Counted from the stretch's first letter, positions 30,594-39,684 are shown. The stretch is 64,000 nucleotides of DNA from Mycobacterium marseillense (GCF_010731675.1 NZ_AP022584.1:2232001-2296000); one strand, 5' to 3'. Notes: generated by a model not told the origin, from the sequence alone. Numbers and translations are program-made.

Positions 30594-30788
30594 ATGGCCG
30601 CTGTGTGCGACATCTGCGGGAAAGGCCCCGGCTTCGGCAAGTCGGTGTCGCACTCCCACCGCCGCACCAGCCGCCGGTGGGACCCCAACGTCCAGACCGT
30701 GCACGCCGTCACCCGTCCGGGCGGCAACAAGCAGCGCCTCAACGTCTGCACGTCGTGCATCAAGGCCGGCAAGGTCGTTCGCGGCTAG
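30594..30788 (+). CDS. rpmB: 50S ribosomal protein L28, zinc-binding form
   Basis: 64 residues. Two CxxC pairs (Cys5/Cys8 and Cys52/Cys55) make the zinc-ribbon (C+) form, as opposed to the zinc-free paralogues that mycobacteria express under zinc starvation. Basic core SHRRTSRRWDPNVQTV is typical of L28. AGGAG at 30581-30585 supports ATG 30594. The FakA-like gene and rpmB are neighbours in many actinobacteria. Confidence 0.96.
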   Translation: MAAVCDICGKGPGFGKSVSHSHRRTSRRWDPNVQTVHAVTRPGGNKQRLNVCTSCIKAGKVVRG

Positions 30789-30810
30789 CGGCAGCGGGTT
30801 TTTCGGCGTC

Positions 30811-31461
30811 TCACTCGTCCAGGAAAACCACGTGCTTGTCCACGCTCTCGCGGCCGATGCGCAGCGAGTTGCCGGGGAAATCGGGGTCGGGGTAGCCGAC
30901 CGCGAGACCACACAGCAGCGTCATCTCGGGTGGGATGCCGAGTTCCTCCCGCACGATGTCGGGATAGCCCGCGATCGACACCTGCACGCAGGTGCCCAGC
31001 CCGCGGGCCGTCAGCGCCAGTAGCAGCGTCTGCAAAAACATCCCGACGCCCATGCTGTCGACCAGGCCGAAGTCCCGATGCATCGAGACCACGCCGCCCA
31101 GCGGGGCGCGGAAGAACTCCCAGTTGCGCAGCACGGCGACGCGCCGGGCTTCGGTGTCGCTGCGCAGAATGCCCATCGAGCCGTAGACCTGCGCGCCCAG
31201 TTCGCGGCGCAGGTGGGCGAACGCCTCGGGCAGCTGCGGCACGTTCGGCGATTCGGATCCCGCCTTGGCCAGCATGGCCGCTACCAGCCGCTCGCGCGCC
31301 GCTCCGGAGGCGAAGACCACCTGCCACGGCTGGACGTTGGAGTTCGACGGCGCCCGCATGGCGAGCTCCAGCGACTCGTCGACCAGGTGGCGCGGCACCG
31401 GGGTGGGCAGGAACATGCGCGTAGAGCGCCGCGCCCGGATGGTCTCGTCGAGGTCGTACAC
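30811..31461 (-). CDS. Nitroreductase-family FMN oxidoreductase
   Basis: 216 residues. FMN-phosphate contact RARRSTRMF lies near the N terminus, followed by APSNSNVQPWQVVFA and the C-terminal LCGLAVGYPD and FPGNSLRIGRESVD segments typical of NAD(P)H nitroreductases. GTG start at 31461, 9 bp after the stop of the upstream SDR, so it is the last gene of a three-gene minus-strand set. A quinone, nitroaromatic or enoate substrate are all possible. Confidence 0.88.
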   Translation of the reverse strand: MYDLDETIRARRSTRMFLPTPVPRHLVDESLELAMRAPSNSNVQPWQVVFASGAARERLVAAMLAKAGSESPNVPQLPEAFAHLRRELGAQVYGSMGILRSDTEARRVAVLRNWEFFRAPLGGVVSMHRDFGLVDSMGVGMFLQTLLLALTARGLGTCVQVSIAGYPDIVREELGIPPEMTLLCGLAVGYPDPDFPGNSLRIGRESVDKHVVFLDE

Positions 31462-31470
31462 CCCTACCCC

Positions 31471-32292
31471 CTACATGACGATGTGGCCGGCGTCGACCGG
31501 CATCGACACGCCGGTCACGTAGCGCGACCGCGGCCCGGCCAGCCACAGCACCGCCTCGGTGACGTCCTGCGCCTCGACCAACGGCACGCCGGGCAGCAGC
31601 ATCTGAGAGATGGCCGGGTTCGGGTTCTCCATCATCCGGTTCACCACGAAGTCGTTGAGAATCATCGGCGTCGCGACGCCGCTGGGGTGGACCGAATTGA
31701 CCCGAATCTTATGCGGCGCATAGGCATTGGCCGCCGAGCGCATCAGACCCACGACACCGTGCTTTGACGCGGCGTAGGCGAACATCGCGGCGCTGCCGTC
31801 ACCGCCGCGGCCCGTGAGGCCCTGCGACGAACTGACCAGCACGACCGATCCGCCCCGACCCTTGCGCACGATCGAGGGGACCGTCGCCAGCATCGTGTGC
31901 CACACGCCCTTGAGGTTGGTGTCGACGATCGTGTTGAACACCGGCTCGGAGTCGGGCTCAGTGACGCCGATCGCCACCACCCCGGCGTTGGCGATGACGA
32001 CGTCGACCTCGCCGAGTTCGTCGATACCCGCCTGCACCCCGGCCCGCAGACCCGCAAGGTCGCGGACGTCGGCGATCACCGGAACCGCCTTGCGGCCCGC
32101 GGACCCGACCAGCTGGACGGTTTCGGCCAGCTCGGTCTCGGTGGCCAGGGCGTAGGGGATCGCCTCGAGGTCGGCACAGATGTCGACGGCGATGATGTCG
32201 GCACCGTGGGCGGCCAGTGCGCCGGCGTGGCTGCGGCCCTGGCCCCGCGCGGCGCCGGTCACGACGGCGACGACGTTGTCGAATTCACCCAT
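31471..32292 (-). CDS. Mycofactocin-type NAD-dependent short-chain dehydrogenase
   Basis: 273 residues. The Rossmann motif VTGAARGQGRSHA, followed by GADIIAVDICADL and a long ATETELAETVQLV insertion, is the hallmark of the mycofactocin-coupled SDR family, whose NAD is bound without exchange. Catalytic Ser in VVLVSSSQG and Tyr/Lys in YAASK are present. Such enzymes pass electrons to the peptide-derived cofactor mycofactocin, whose biosynthesis genes are not in this window. The substrate alcohol is unknown. Confidence 0.88.
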   Translation of the reverse strand: MGEFDNVVAVVTGAARGQGRSHAGALAAHGADIIAVDICADLEAIPYALATETELAETVQLVGSAGRKAVPVIADVRDLAGLRAGVQAGIDELGEVDVVIANAGVVAIGVTEPDSEPVFNTIVDTNLKGVWHTMLATVPSIVRKGRGGSVVLVSSSQGLTGRGGDGSAAMFAYAASKHGVVGLMRSAANAYAPHKIRVNSVHPSGVATPMILNDFVVNRMMENPNPAISQMLLPGVPLVEAQDVTEAVLWLAGPRSRYVTGVSMPVDAGHIVM

Positions 32293-32294
32293 GC

Positions 32295-33194
32295 TCAGAT
32301 CTCCAATTTCGTGCCGGTCTCGCGCTCGGCGAAGGCCACCAGCCGCGCGGCCGCGTCGTAGTCGCACGCCAGCGGCGTCCGGCCGATCAGCACCGGTCCG
32401 CCGCGCAGCCCGAACCTGCCGCTGACCCCGACGTAGCTGCCCGGCGGAATCGGCTCGCTGATGCAGTACAGCGTCGGCGCCGCGCCCTCGTCGATGTCGT
32501 TGGCCAACCGGTCGGCCACCGCCTTGACCCCCTTGTGCGCCAGCGACATCAGCGGCGAGTCGCCCAGGTTGGACAGGTTCGAGGCCACCCAGCCGGGGTG
32601 GGTGAGGTGCGTGACGAGCGGAGCTGCGGCCACGCGCAGCCTGCGGTCCAGCTCGAGCCCCCACAGCATGACCGCGAGCTTGGACTGCGCATAGGCGCCC
32701 AGTCTCGTCCACTTGTGGCGGCGCAGGTGCAGGTCGTCGAGGTGCAGCGTCGCCGACCGGTGGGCGTCGGAGCCGACGTTGATGATCTGCGAACGCACCT
32801 TGGGCAGCAGCAGATTGGTCAGCGCGAACGGCCCGAGCAAATTGGTGCCCAGCGTCATCTCGAATCCGTCGACCGTCTCGGTGCGGCGGTCGGTGAGGGC
32901 GCCGGCGTTGTTGATCAGGATGTCCACCGGCTCGTCGATCAGGTCCGCGAAGGCCCGCACCGACGACAGGTCGGCGAGGTCGAGCTTGAGCACGGATGTC
33001 GCACCGCCGATTGCTGAGATTTCAGTCGCGCGTTGCGCGCCGAGTTCGGTGTTGCGCGCGGCCAGGATCACGTGCGCGCCGGCGTTGGCGAGCGCGCGCG
33101 AGGTGCCCAGCCCGACCCCGTTGGTCGCTCCCGTCACGATCACGCGCTTGCCGGTCAGGTTGCCGAGCCTGCTCGGCGTCCACGGTAAGGTCAC
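32295..33194 (-). CDS. Short-chain dehydrogenase (retinol-dehydrogenase-like)
   Basis: 299 residues with cofactor motif VTGATNGVGLG, NNAG in ILINNAGAL, and active-site YAQSK. Arg in ILAARN after the second strand favours NADP(H). It shares architecture with oxidoreductases of steroid or long-chain alcohols. The GTG start at 33194 faces the plus-strand SnoaL operon across 99 bp. Only 2 bp separate it from the downstream mycofactocin-type SDR. Confidence 0.88.
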   Translation of the reverse strand: MTLPWTPSRLGNLTGKRVIVTGATNGVGLGTSRALANAGAHVILAARNTELGAQRATEISAIGGATSVLKLDLADLSSVRAFADLIDEPVDILINNAGALTDRRTETVDGFEMTLGTNLLGPFALTNLLLPKVRSQIINVGSDAHRSATLHLDDLHLRRHKWTRLGAYAQSKLAVMLWGLELDRRLRVAAAPLVTHLTHPGWVASNLSNLGDSPLMSLAHKGVKAVADRLANDIDEGAAPTLYCISEPIPPGSYVGVSGRFGLRGGPVLIGRTPLACDYDAAARLVAFAERETGTKLEI

Positions 33195-33293
33195 GGCGAC
33201 TAAGAGTAATCGGCGGTTCTATGTAAGTTGGACCGGTTCTGCCAACATTGGTCGCGGAAGCACAGCGGACGGACTTTTCCGAGGCGGTTCGAC

Positions 33294-33737
33294 ATGAGTG
33301 ACAGCGGCACCGAGATCACCAATCTCATCTACACCTATGCGCAGCTTCTCGACGGCGGCGACCTGGACGGGGTGGCCGGCCTCTTCGAGCACGGCCGCAT
33401 CTGCGGCGTGGAGGACGGGCCGCCGGAGACGGTGTTCGCCGGGTCGGCCCGGGTCCGCGAGATGTACGAGATGGCCACGCGCATCTACGAAGACGGCACC
33501 CCGAAGACCAAGCACAACACCACCAACGTGCAGCTGTACATCGACGAGGCGCAGGGCACCGCGACGAGCACCTCCTACTACTGCGTCACCCAGGCCACGC
33601 CCGAGCTGCCGCTGCAGGTCATCGTGACCGGGCATTACAGGGACACCTTCCACCGGGTGGACGGCGCTTGGTGTTTCGACAGCCGCACGATGTTCGTCGA
33701 CCAGGTCGGCGACGTCAGCCAGCACCTGAAATTCTGA
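33294..33737 (+). CDS. SnoaL-like (NTF2-fold) protein
   Basis: 147 residues of the SnoaL/NTF2-like fold: TEITNLIYTYAQLLDGGDLDGVAGLF opens the cone, followed by strands ending in RVDGAWCFDSRTMFVD. Family members are small-molecule isomerases, cyclases or hydratases, frequently in steroid and polyketide catabolism. ATG 33294 has GAGG about 9 bases upstream. First gene of a four-gene plus-strand operon; 5 bp separate it from the sulfotransferase start. Confidence 0.82.
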   Translation: MSDSGTEITNLIYTYAQLLDGGDLDGVAGLFEHGRICGVEDGPPETVFAGSARVREMYEMATRIYEDGTPKTKHNTTNVQLYIDEAQGTATSTSYYCVTQATPELPLQVIVTGHYRDTFHRVDGAWCFDSRTMFVDQVGDVSQHLKF

Positions 33738-33742
33738 CCCTC

Positions 33743-34933
33743 GTGACATCCCCCAGCGTCTTCGAGCGGGCCGCCATCCTGGCCGACGCGCAACGCAAGG
33801 AAGCGCTCACCGACTGGGGCCCCGGCGAATTCGAAGAGCCGCTGGCCGTGCTGCTCCGCGACTATGCGCGCGCCGATCTCAACGCGATCGGCGCCCACAT
33901 CCTGCGGTCGGGCATCGTGCACAGCCTGCGGATGCGGCTGCGCGCGCAGGAGTGGGTCCGCCGCCATCCCGAGATTCTCGACGAGCGGGTGGCCGCGCCG
34001 ATCGTCGTCGTCGGGATGATGCGCAGCGGGACCACGCTGTTGCAGCGCCTGCTGGCGGCCGATCCGCGCTTCGTCTGCGCCTACGGGTGGGAGGTCGTCG
34101 AGGTCGCACCGCGGTTGAACCAGCCGTTCACCGGGGTGGATTCGCGCATCGCCATCAGCCAAGCGCGCGAAGCGAAATCGCGCGAATTGGCGCCCGAGCT
34201 GTTCTCCATCCACCCGATGTACGCCACCGAAGCCGAGGAGGAGATCGTCTTCCTGGCGGACGCCTTCTTGTCGCATGTCCCCGAGTCGGGCGCCCACCTG
34301 CCCCACTACCGGTCCTGGCTCGACCGCCGGGACTTCTCCCCCGCCTATGCCTACCTGCACCGCATGCTGCAGTTCTTGCAATGGCAAAAACGCCGCCGGG
34401 GGCTGGTCGGTCAGCGTTGGGTGCTCAAATCGCCTGCGCACCTGGGGTATTTGAATACCCTGCGCGCCCAGTTTCCCGACCTGCATATCGTGCACATGCA
34501 TCGCGACCCGCGTACCACCATCGCGTCGGGGGCCAGCCTGAACGCGACCCTGCACGCGATGCACGCCGATACCGTCGACGCGCACCGAGTCGGTGCGCAA
34601 TGGTTGGCACGGATGGGCTGGACCAACGACCGGGCGATGGCGGTCCGCGACGGCTGGACTGATCAGGATGCCGTGGTCACCGACATCGGGTTCGACGAGG
34701 CGGTGGCCGACCCGATCGGTCAGGTCGCCCGGGTCTACGACGCGATCGGGGTGCCGCTGACCGCCGAGGCCGAGGACGCGATGCGGCGCTGGCTGCGTGA
34801 GCGTCCGCGCGAGGTGGCCCGCCCGCCGTACGGGCTGGAGAACTACGGCCTGCGTGCCGAGCAGGTCGATGAGCGATTCACGTTGTACAACGAGCGTTTT
34901 GCGCAATTCATCGGAGGAACAGCACATGCCTGA
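33743..34933 (+). CDS. PAPS-type sulfotransferase family protein
   Basis: 396 residues. The 5'-phosphosulfate loop GMMRSGTTLLQRLL (about residues 92-105) and the 3'-phosphate segment HMHRDPRTTIAS are both intact, so PAPS binding is likely. LKSPAHLGYL is the conserved third element. GTG 33743 is chosen; the gene's last 8 bp overlap the next gene. A Rv3529c-like arrangement (sulfotransferase beside SDR and DUF1214-like genes) occurs near the cholesterol catabolic region of M. tuberculosis as I recall. Acceptor unknown; some homologues may bind CoA-type nucleotides instead. Confidence 0.85.
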   Translation: MTSPSVFERAAILADAQRKEALTDWGPGEFEEPLAVLLRDYARADLNAIGAHILRSGIVHSLRMRLRAQEWVRRHPEILDERVAAPIVVVGMMRSGTTLLQRLLAADPRFVCAYGWEVVEVAPRLNQPFTGVDSRIAISQAREAKSRELAPELFSIHPMYATEAEEEIVFLADAFLSHVPESGAHLPHYRSWLDRRDFSPAYAYLHRMLQFLQWQKRRRGLVGQRWVLKSPAHLGYLNTLRAQFPDLHIVHMHRDPRTTIASGASLNATLHAMHADTVDAHRVGAQWLARMGWTNDRAMAVRDGWTDQDAVVTDIGFDEAVADPIGQVARVYDAIGVPLTAEAEDAMRRWLRERPREVARPPYGLENYGLRAEQVDERFTLYNERFAQFIGGTAHA

Positions 34934-36170
34934 TGACCCGGTCGCGACGGCGTCCCAGCACGAGCAGGAGCTGGCGGCCCTCGACCTGATCGAGCACCCC
35001 ACCGTCAAAGCCGCCTACCGCACAGTCGCCGAGACCTGGCTCAGTCGCGCCAAGGCGTCGGACGCGATGCGCGAACGATTCGACGACGCGTTCGCCGAGG
35101 TGATGTTCTCGGCGGCGGTATGGTCGTCCAACCAGGACAAGCTGCGGCCGAAGGTCAGTTGCATCACTCGGCTGGCGCACCCCGTGGACGGGCGCCGGAT
35201 CCCCGGATCGCGTTGGGGCATCGACAATCCCGACAGCGTGTACCGGGTGATCCCCATCTCCGGTGACGAGCGCTACGAGATTCACGGCCGGGTCGGGCAA
35301 CACCGGATGACCGAGAACTACTTCACCCTCTGGGACGCGAACATGGGCACCGTCGACGTGCTCAACGGCCGCACCATGTCGGTCGACTCCGACGGCAGCT
35401 TCACCATCACCGTCGACTCCGAACCCGCCAACGGCCGGCCCAACCACGTGCGTACCTCCCCGGCGGCACACGAGTTCTACATTCGCGACGTGCTCCTGGA
35501 CTGGGGCCGCGACGATCCCAATCACCTTGAGGTGCAACGGCTTGGCCGCCCGGCCGCAACACCGGCGCGCACCCTCGACGAGCAGGCCGAGGCCACCGCG
35601 GCGATGATGGACTACTTCGCGAACTTCACCGGCAAGCTCAGCCACGGCGTGTACAAGATGCCGGCCAACCATTTCAACCTGGCCTGGTCGGCCGACAAGG
35701 TCGGCGCCATGCGCAACCAGGTGTACGTGATGGGCCGTTTCGATCTCGCCCCCGACGAGGCGTTCGTCGTCGACGTCAACGACGGCGGCGCCGAATACTT
35801 CACCGTGCCGCTCAGCAATATCTGGGGCACCACGCTCGAACTCGTCGACCGCACCGGCAGCCTCAACAAGGCGCAGTCGGTCGCAGGCGAGGACGGCACC
35901 TACACGTACGTGATCTCACCCGTCGATCCCGGAGTGGCCAACTGGATCGACTCCGACGGCCTGCGCGAAGCCATCCTGACGCTGCGCATGGCGGAGTTCG
36001 GTGAGAACGGTCCCCGCGAAGACCTCGGTGCGCGGGGCCGCGTCGTCAAGCTGGACCAGCTCGACGCCGAGGTGCCCCACCTCGCCCGGGTGAGCCCGCA
36101 GCAGCGGGCCGCCCACCTCGCCGAGCGCCGCAAGGCCTATCTGCGCCGCCTACCGGAAGGAACAAGCTAG
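34926..36170 (+). CDS. DUF1214-containing protein
   Basis: 414 residues. The C-terminal third carries the DUF1214 signature (WGTTLELVDRTGSLNKAQS, then DGTYTYVISPVDPGVANWI). The N-terminal part is specific to this mycobacterial family and contains a Tyr-Arg-Val-Ile beta region. ATG 34926 has GGAGG at 34913-34917 and overlaps the sulfotransferase end. No biochemical function is established for this family; no signal peptide is evident. Its fixed place between sulfotransferase and SDR suggests a shared pathway. Confidence 0.8.
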   Translation: MPDDPVATASQHEQELAALDLIEHPTVKAAYRTVAETWLSRAKASDAMRERFDDAFAEVMFSAAVWSSNQDKLRPKVSCITRLAHPVDGRRIPGSRWGIDNPDSVYRVIPISGDERYEIHGRVGQHRMTENYFTLWDANMGTVDVLNGRTMSVDSDGSFTITVDSEPANGRPNHVRTSPAAHEFYIRDVLLDWGRDDPNHLEVQRLGRPAATPARTLDEQAEATAAMMDYFANFTGKLSHGVYKMPANHFNLAWSADKVGAMRNQVYVMGRFDLAPDEAFVVDVNDGGAEYFTVPLSNIWGTTLELVDRTGSLNKAQSVAGEDGTYTYVISPVDPGVANWIDSDGLREAILTLRMAEFGENGPREDLGARGRVVKLDQLDAEVPHLARVSPQQRAAHLAERRKAYLRRLPEGTS

Positions 36171-37001
36171 ATGGCTCGCTGGCTGATCACGGGATGCTCC
36201 ACCGGCTTCGGACGCGAAATCGCCCGCGCCGCACTGGAAGCCGGTCACAGCGTGGTGGTGACCGCGCGGCGGGCCGAGGCCGTGCGGGACTTCGCCGACG
36301 AGTTCGGCGATCGGGCGCTGGCCGTCGCCCTCGACGTGACCGACACCCGCCAGGTCGCGGCCGCCGTGGCGGCGGCCGACGAGGCCTTCGGCGGAATCGA
36401 TGTGCTGGTCAACAACGCCGGGCACGGCTACCTGTCCGCGGTGGAAGAGGGCGAGGACGCCGAGGTCCGAAAGCTGTTCGACGTGAACTACTTCGGCGCC
36501 GTCGACATGATCAAGGCGGTGCTGCCGGCCATGCGGGCCCGCGGGTCGGGCCACATCATCAACATCTCCTCGATGACCGGCCTGGTGGCCAACCCGCCCA
36601 ACGCCTACTATTCGTCGACCAAGTTCGCGCTGGAGGCGGTCACCGAGGCGCTCGCCGCCGAGGTCCGTCCCCTGGGCATCAAGGTGACCGCCGTCGAACC
36701 GGGCGCGTTCCGTACCGATTGGGCCACGAGGTCGATGAAGGAATCCGAGGCTCCGATCACCGATTACGCCGATGTGGCGGCCCGCAAGGACCTGATCAAG
36801 CAATTCGCCGACCACCTGCCCGGCGACCCGCGCAAGGTGGCCGAGGCGGTGCTGATGGTGGCCAAGCTCGACGACCCGCCGCTGCGGTTGCTGCTGGGCC
36901 GCGACGTGCTCAAGGCCATGCGCGACAAGATCGCCACGTTGTCGGCATCCATCGACGAATGGGAAGCCGTCACCAAGGACGTCAATTTCGCGGGCTCGTG
37001 A
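36171..37001 (+). CDS. Short-chain dehydrogenase/reductase
   Basis: 276 residues with ITGCSTGFGREIA cofactor motif, NNAGHGYLSAVEEG, Ser in HIINISSMTG and active-site YYSSTK (Tyr and Lys). The GCSTGFG variant is shared with NADP-dependent hydroxysteroid-like and long-chain carbonyl reductases. ATG 36171 abuts the DUF1214 stop directly, with GGAAGG just upstream. Last gene of the SnoaL-sulfotransferase-DUF1214-SDR operon. Confidence 0.9.
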   Translation: MARWLITGCSTGFGREIARAALEAGHSVVVTARRAEAVRDFADEFGDRALAVALDVTDTRQVAAAVAAADEAFGGIDVLVNNAGHGYLSAVEEGEDAEVRKLFDVNYFGAVDMIKAVLPAMRARGSGHIINISSMTGLVANPPNAYYSSTKFALEAVTEALAAEVRPLGIKVTAVEPGAFRTDWATRSMKESEAPITDYADVAARKDLIKQFADHLPGDPRKVAEAVLMVAKLDDPPLRLLLGRDVLKAMRDKIATLSASIDEWEAVTKDVNFAGS

Positions 37002-37007
37002 CGCCCG

Positions 37008-37937
37008 TCAATCGCGCACGACGAGGACCGTCTTGCCGGCGCGGCCGCCGTGCTCGCGGCTTTCGAATGCCGCCCGGCCCTCGTCGAGCGGGAACGTCTG
37101 GGCGACCGCGATGTGCAACTTGTCGCTGTCGACGAGCGCGGCGAGCTCGGCAAGCTGGTCCCGATTGGGCGTGACGATGAAGAAGGTTGCGCTGATGCCG
37201 AATTCGTCGGCCTTGCCGTCGGGCGGCGGTGCCGACAAGGTCACCAGCCGGCCGCCGCGGCGCACCACGCCGTAGGACCTTTCCAGCACCTGGCCGCCGA
37301 CGGTGTCGACGACGACGTCGTAGGCGGCGCCGGCTTCGTCGAATGCCTCGGTGCGCGTGTCGATCACGTGCTGCGCGCCGCAGCCGCGCAGGAGATTCGC
37401 GGTGTCGCTGCGCACGGTCGCGGTCACCTGCGCGCCCAACAGGGCGGCCAGCTGAACGGTCAGCAGGCCGACTCCCCCGGCGCCGCCGTGCACCAGCACG
37501 GTCTCTCCCGGCTGCACCGCGGCATGGTCGACCAGAGCCTGCAACGCGGTCAGGCCGGCCAACGGCAGCGCGGCGGCGACGACGTGGGAGACCGTCGACG
37601 GCTTGGCGGCCAAATCGGCTGCGGGCACGGCGACGAAATCGGCGGCCGCGCCGTCGCGGTCGAACGCGACCAGCCCATAGACCTCGTCGCCGGGCACGAA
37701 ATCGGTGACGCCGTCGGCCACCGCGGACACCACACCGGAGACCTCGTGGGACGGGATGACGGGGGTCCGGCTGACGCCGTCGCGGGTCCACGTCTCCTCC
37801 CACGTCAGCTCGTCGAAGGTGATGGCGGCCGCGTGCACGGCCACCAAGGCTTCGCCGGTGGCCGCCACCGGCACGGGCGCCCGCTCGATCACCAGTTGTT
37901 CCGGGCCGCCGCGACGGTTCGCCCGTAGCGCGGTCAT
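37008..37937 (-). CDS. Zinc-independent quinone oxidoreductase-type MDR enzyme
   Basis: 309 residues of the medium-chain dehydrogenase superfamily: GroES-like N-terminal half, then NADPH-binding HGGAGGVGLLTVQLA at about residues 150-164. The zinc-binding Cys/His cluster of alcohol dehydrogenases is missing, which fits quinone or enone reductases. Opposed to the SDR operon (6-bp gap between stops) and followed upstream by ung with 5 bp between, so it may be cotranscribed with ung. Confidence 0.9.
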   Translation of the reverse strand: MTALRANRRGGPEQLVIERAPVPVAATGEALVAVHAAAITFDELTWEETWTRDGVSRTPVIPSHEVSGVVSAVADGVTDFVPGDEVYGLVAFDRDGAAADFVAVPAADLAAKPSTVSHVVAAALPLAGLTALQALVDHAAVQPGETVLVHGGAGGVGLLTVQLAALLGAQVTATVRSDTANLLRGCGAQHVIDTRTEAFDEAGAAYDVVVDTVGGQVLERSYGVVRRGGRLVTLSAPPPDGKADEFGISATFFIVTPNRDQLAELAALVDSDKLHIAVAQTFPLDEGRAAFESREHGGRAGKTVLVVRD

Positions 37938-37942
37938 CTCGT

Positions 37943-38626
37943 TCAGGGCAGCCGCCAATCGATCGCGTCCGCACCCATTCCGGCCAGCAGTTCGTTGGCA
38001 CGGCTGAACGGGCGGGAGCCGAAGAAGCCCCGTGACGCCGACAGCGGCGAGGGGTGCGGCGACTCGATGGCCACGCAATTGCCTTGGGCGAGAATCGGTT
38101 TGAGCGTCGAGGCGTCGCGGCCCCACAGGATGGCCACCAGGGGCAGCGAGCGCTCGGTCAGCGCCCGGATGGCGCATTCGGTCACCGTCTCCCAGCCCTT
38201 GCCCCGATGCGACGCCGGATTGCTGGGGCGCACGGTGAGCACCCTGTTCAACAGCAGCACGCCGCGCTGCGCCCAGGGCGTCAGGTCACCGCACGAGGGC
38301 GGCGGGTGGCCCAGGTCGGAGGCGTACTCCTGAAAGATGTTGGCCAGGCTGCGCGGCAGCGGCCGCACCTCGGGGGCCACCGAAAAGCTCAGGCCCACAG
38401 CGTGTCCGGGCGTCGGGTAGGGGTCCTGCCCGACGATCAGCACCCTGACCTGGTCGAAGGGATAGGTGAAGGCGCGCAACACATTCGGCCCCGCGGGCAG
38501 GTATCTGCGCCCGGCCGCGATCTCGTCCCGCAGGAATTGCCCCATCTGGGCGACCTGCCCGGCCACGGGTTGCAGCGCGCTCGCCCAGCCCGGCTCGACC
38601 AATTCGCTCAACGGGCGCGCCGTCAT
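37943..38626 (-). CDS. ung: Uracil-DNA glycosylase
   Basis: 227 residues, family 1 UDG. The catalytic water-activating Asp lies in [17 protein letters not shown], and the DNA-intercalating [13 protein letters not shown] loop is intact. It removes uracil from DNA, of special weight in a GC-rich genome where cytosine deamination is frequent. 41 bp downstream of the thiL stop on the minus strand. Confidence 0.97.
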   Translation of the reverse strand: MTARPLSELVEPGWASALQPVAGQVAQMGQFLRDEIAAGRRYLPAGPNVLRAFTYPFDQVRVLIVGQDPYPTPGHAVGLSFSVAPEVRPLPRSLANIFQEYASDLGHPPPSCGDLTPWAQRGVLLLNRVLTVRPSNPASHRGKGWETVTECAIRALTERSLPLVAILWGRDASTLKPILAQGNCVAIESPHPSPLSASRGFFGSRPFSRANELLAGMGADAIDWRLP

Positions 38627-38667
38627 CGTCGGCCCTTCGCGATCGGGTATACGGTCACCGCGTCACC

Positions 38668-39615
38668 CTAGTACGACTGCCAGCCGGCGTGGCCGCTCCA
38701 CTCCTGATCGTCGACCAGCACCCGGGCCGGCCCGTCGAGAACCCGCCCGATGATGCGCCATCCGGCCGGGGCGGGTCCGGTGAAACATGCCACCAGGGCG
38801 TGGTCTTCGCCGCCGCCCAGCACCCACGGCCAGGGATCGACGCCCGCGGCGCCCGCCGCCGCGGCGAGCGCATCGCGGTCGGCGGCCAGGGCCGCCGTGG
38901 ACAGGTCGATGCCCACGCCCGACGCGTCGGCGATATGCCGTAGGTCGGCGATCAGGCCGTCGGAGACGTCGATCATCGCCTGCGCACCCCCGGCGGCCGC
39001 GGCCGCGCCCTGACCGTACGGCGGCTCGGGCACCGCATGCCGGCGCCGCAGTTCGTCGAACCCACCAATATCGTTGTGCCACAGGGCAAACCCCGCCGCG
39101 GAGCGGCCCAACTCCCCGGCGACGGCGACCAGCGATCCGGGCCGTGCGCCCGATCGCCGCACCGGCTCGCGCCCGCCGAGGTCGCCCAGCACCGTCACCG
39201 AGATCACCCACTGCGGGCAGCTCACCAGGTCGCCGCCGGCGATGCCGGCCCCGACCCGCTGCGCCTCGTCCCACATCCCGTCGACGAGCGCGTCCACCGC
39301 CGCGGCCGGGGTCTCGCCGGGCGCGCCGAAGGCGACGACGAACGCCGTGGGCCGCGCGCCCATCGCCTCGATGTCCGCGGCGTTCTGGGCGATCGCCTTG
39401 CGGCCGATGTCGTGGGGTGTCGACCAGTCCAGCCGGAAGTGGCGGTCCTGCACCAGCATGTCGGTCGATACCACGGCGCGGCCGTCGCCCGCCGCCACCA
39501 GTGCCGCGTCGTCACCCGGCCCGAGCACCACGGCATCGGGCTGTCGGCGGCCGGCCACCAGGCGGTCGATGACGGCGAACTCGCCGAATTGCTGCAGCGT
39601 CGATTCGTCCCGCAC
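38668..39615 (-). CDS. thiL: Thiamine-monophosphate kinase
   Basis: About 315 residues of the PurM-like fold. VLGPGDDAALV binds Mg/ATP, STDMLVQDRHFRLDW follows, and the ATP-site motif MIDVSDGLIADL and WVLGGGEDHALVACF are diagnostic of ThiL. Converts thiamine monophosphate to the diphosphate, the cofactor used by IlvB and the ThDP enzyme in this window. GTG 39615 is used; GTG 39624 is an alternative. Diverges from the DUF3515 gene. Confidence 0.94.
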   Translation of the reverse strand: MRDESTLQQFGEFAVIDRLVAGRRQPDAVVLGPGDDAALVAAGDGRAVVSTDMLVQDRHFRLDWSTPHDIGRKAIAQNAADIEAMGARPTAFVVAFGAPGETPAAAVDALVDGMWDEAQRVGAGIAGGDLVSCPQWVISVTVLGDLGGREPVRRSGARPGSLVAVAGELGRSAAGFALWHNDIGGFDELRRRHAVPEPPYGQGAAAAAGGAQAMIDVSDGLIADLRHIADASGVGIDLSTAALAADRDALAAAAGAAGVDPWPWVLGGGEDHALVACFTGPAPAGWRIIGRVLDGPARVLVDDQEWSGHAGWQSY

Positions 39616-39684
39616 GACACCCACGATAATTGGCCATCGGGGTGAGCTGAGGTGATAGTGATGTGGGGACAGGAGGTGGCCGCG

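Noticed and set aside
34797..34925. N-terminal extension of the DUF1214 protein
   Set aside because: It overlaps the sulfotransferase coding sequence in another frame; ATG 34926 has a good GGAGG.
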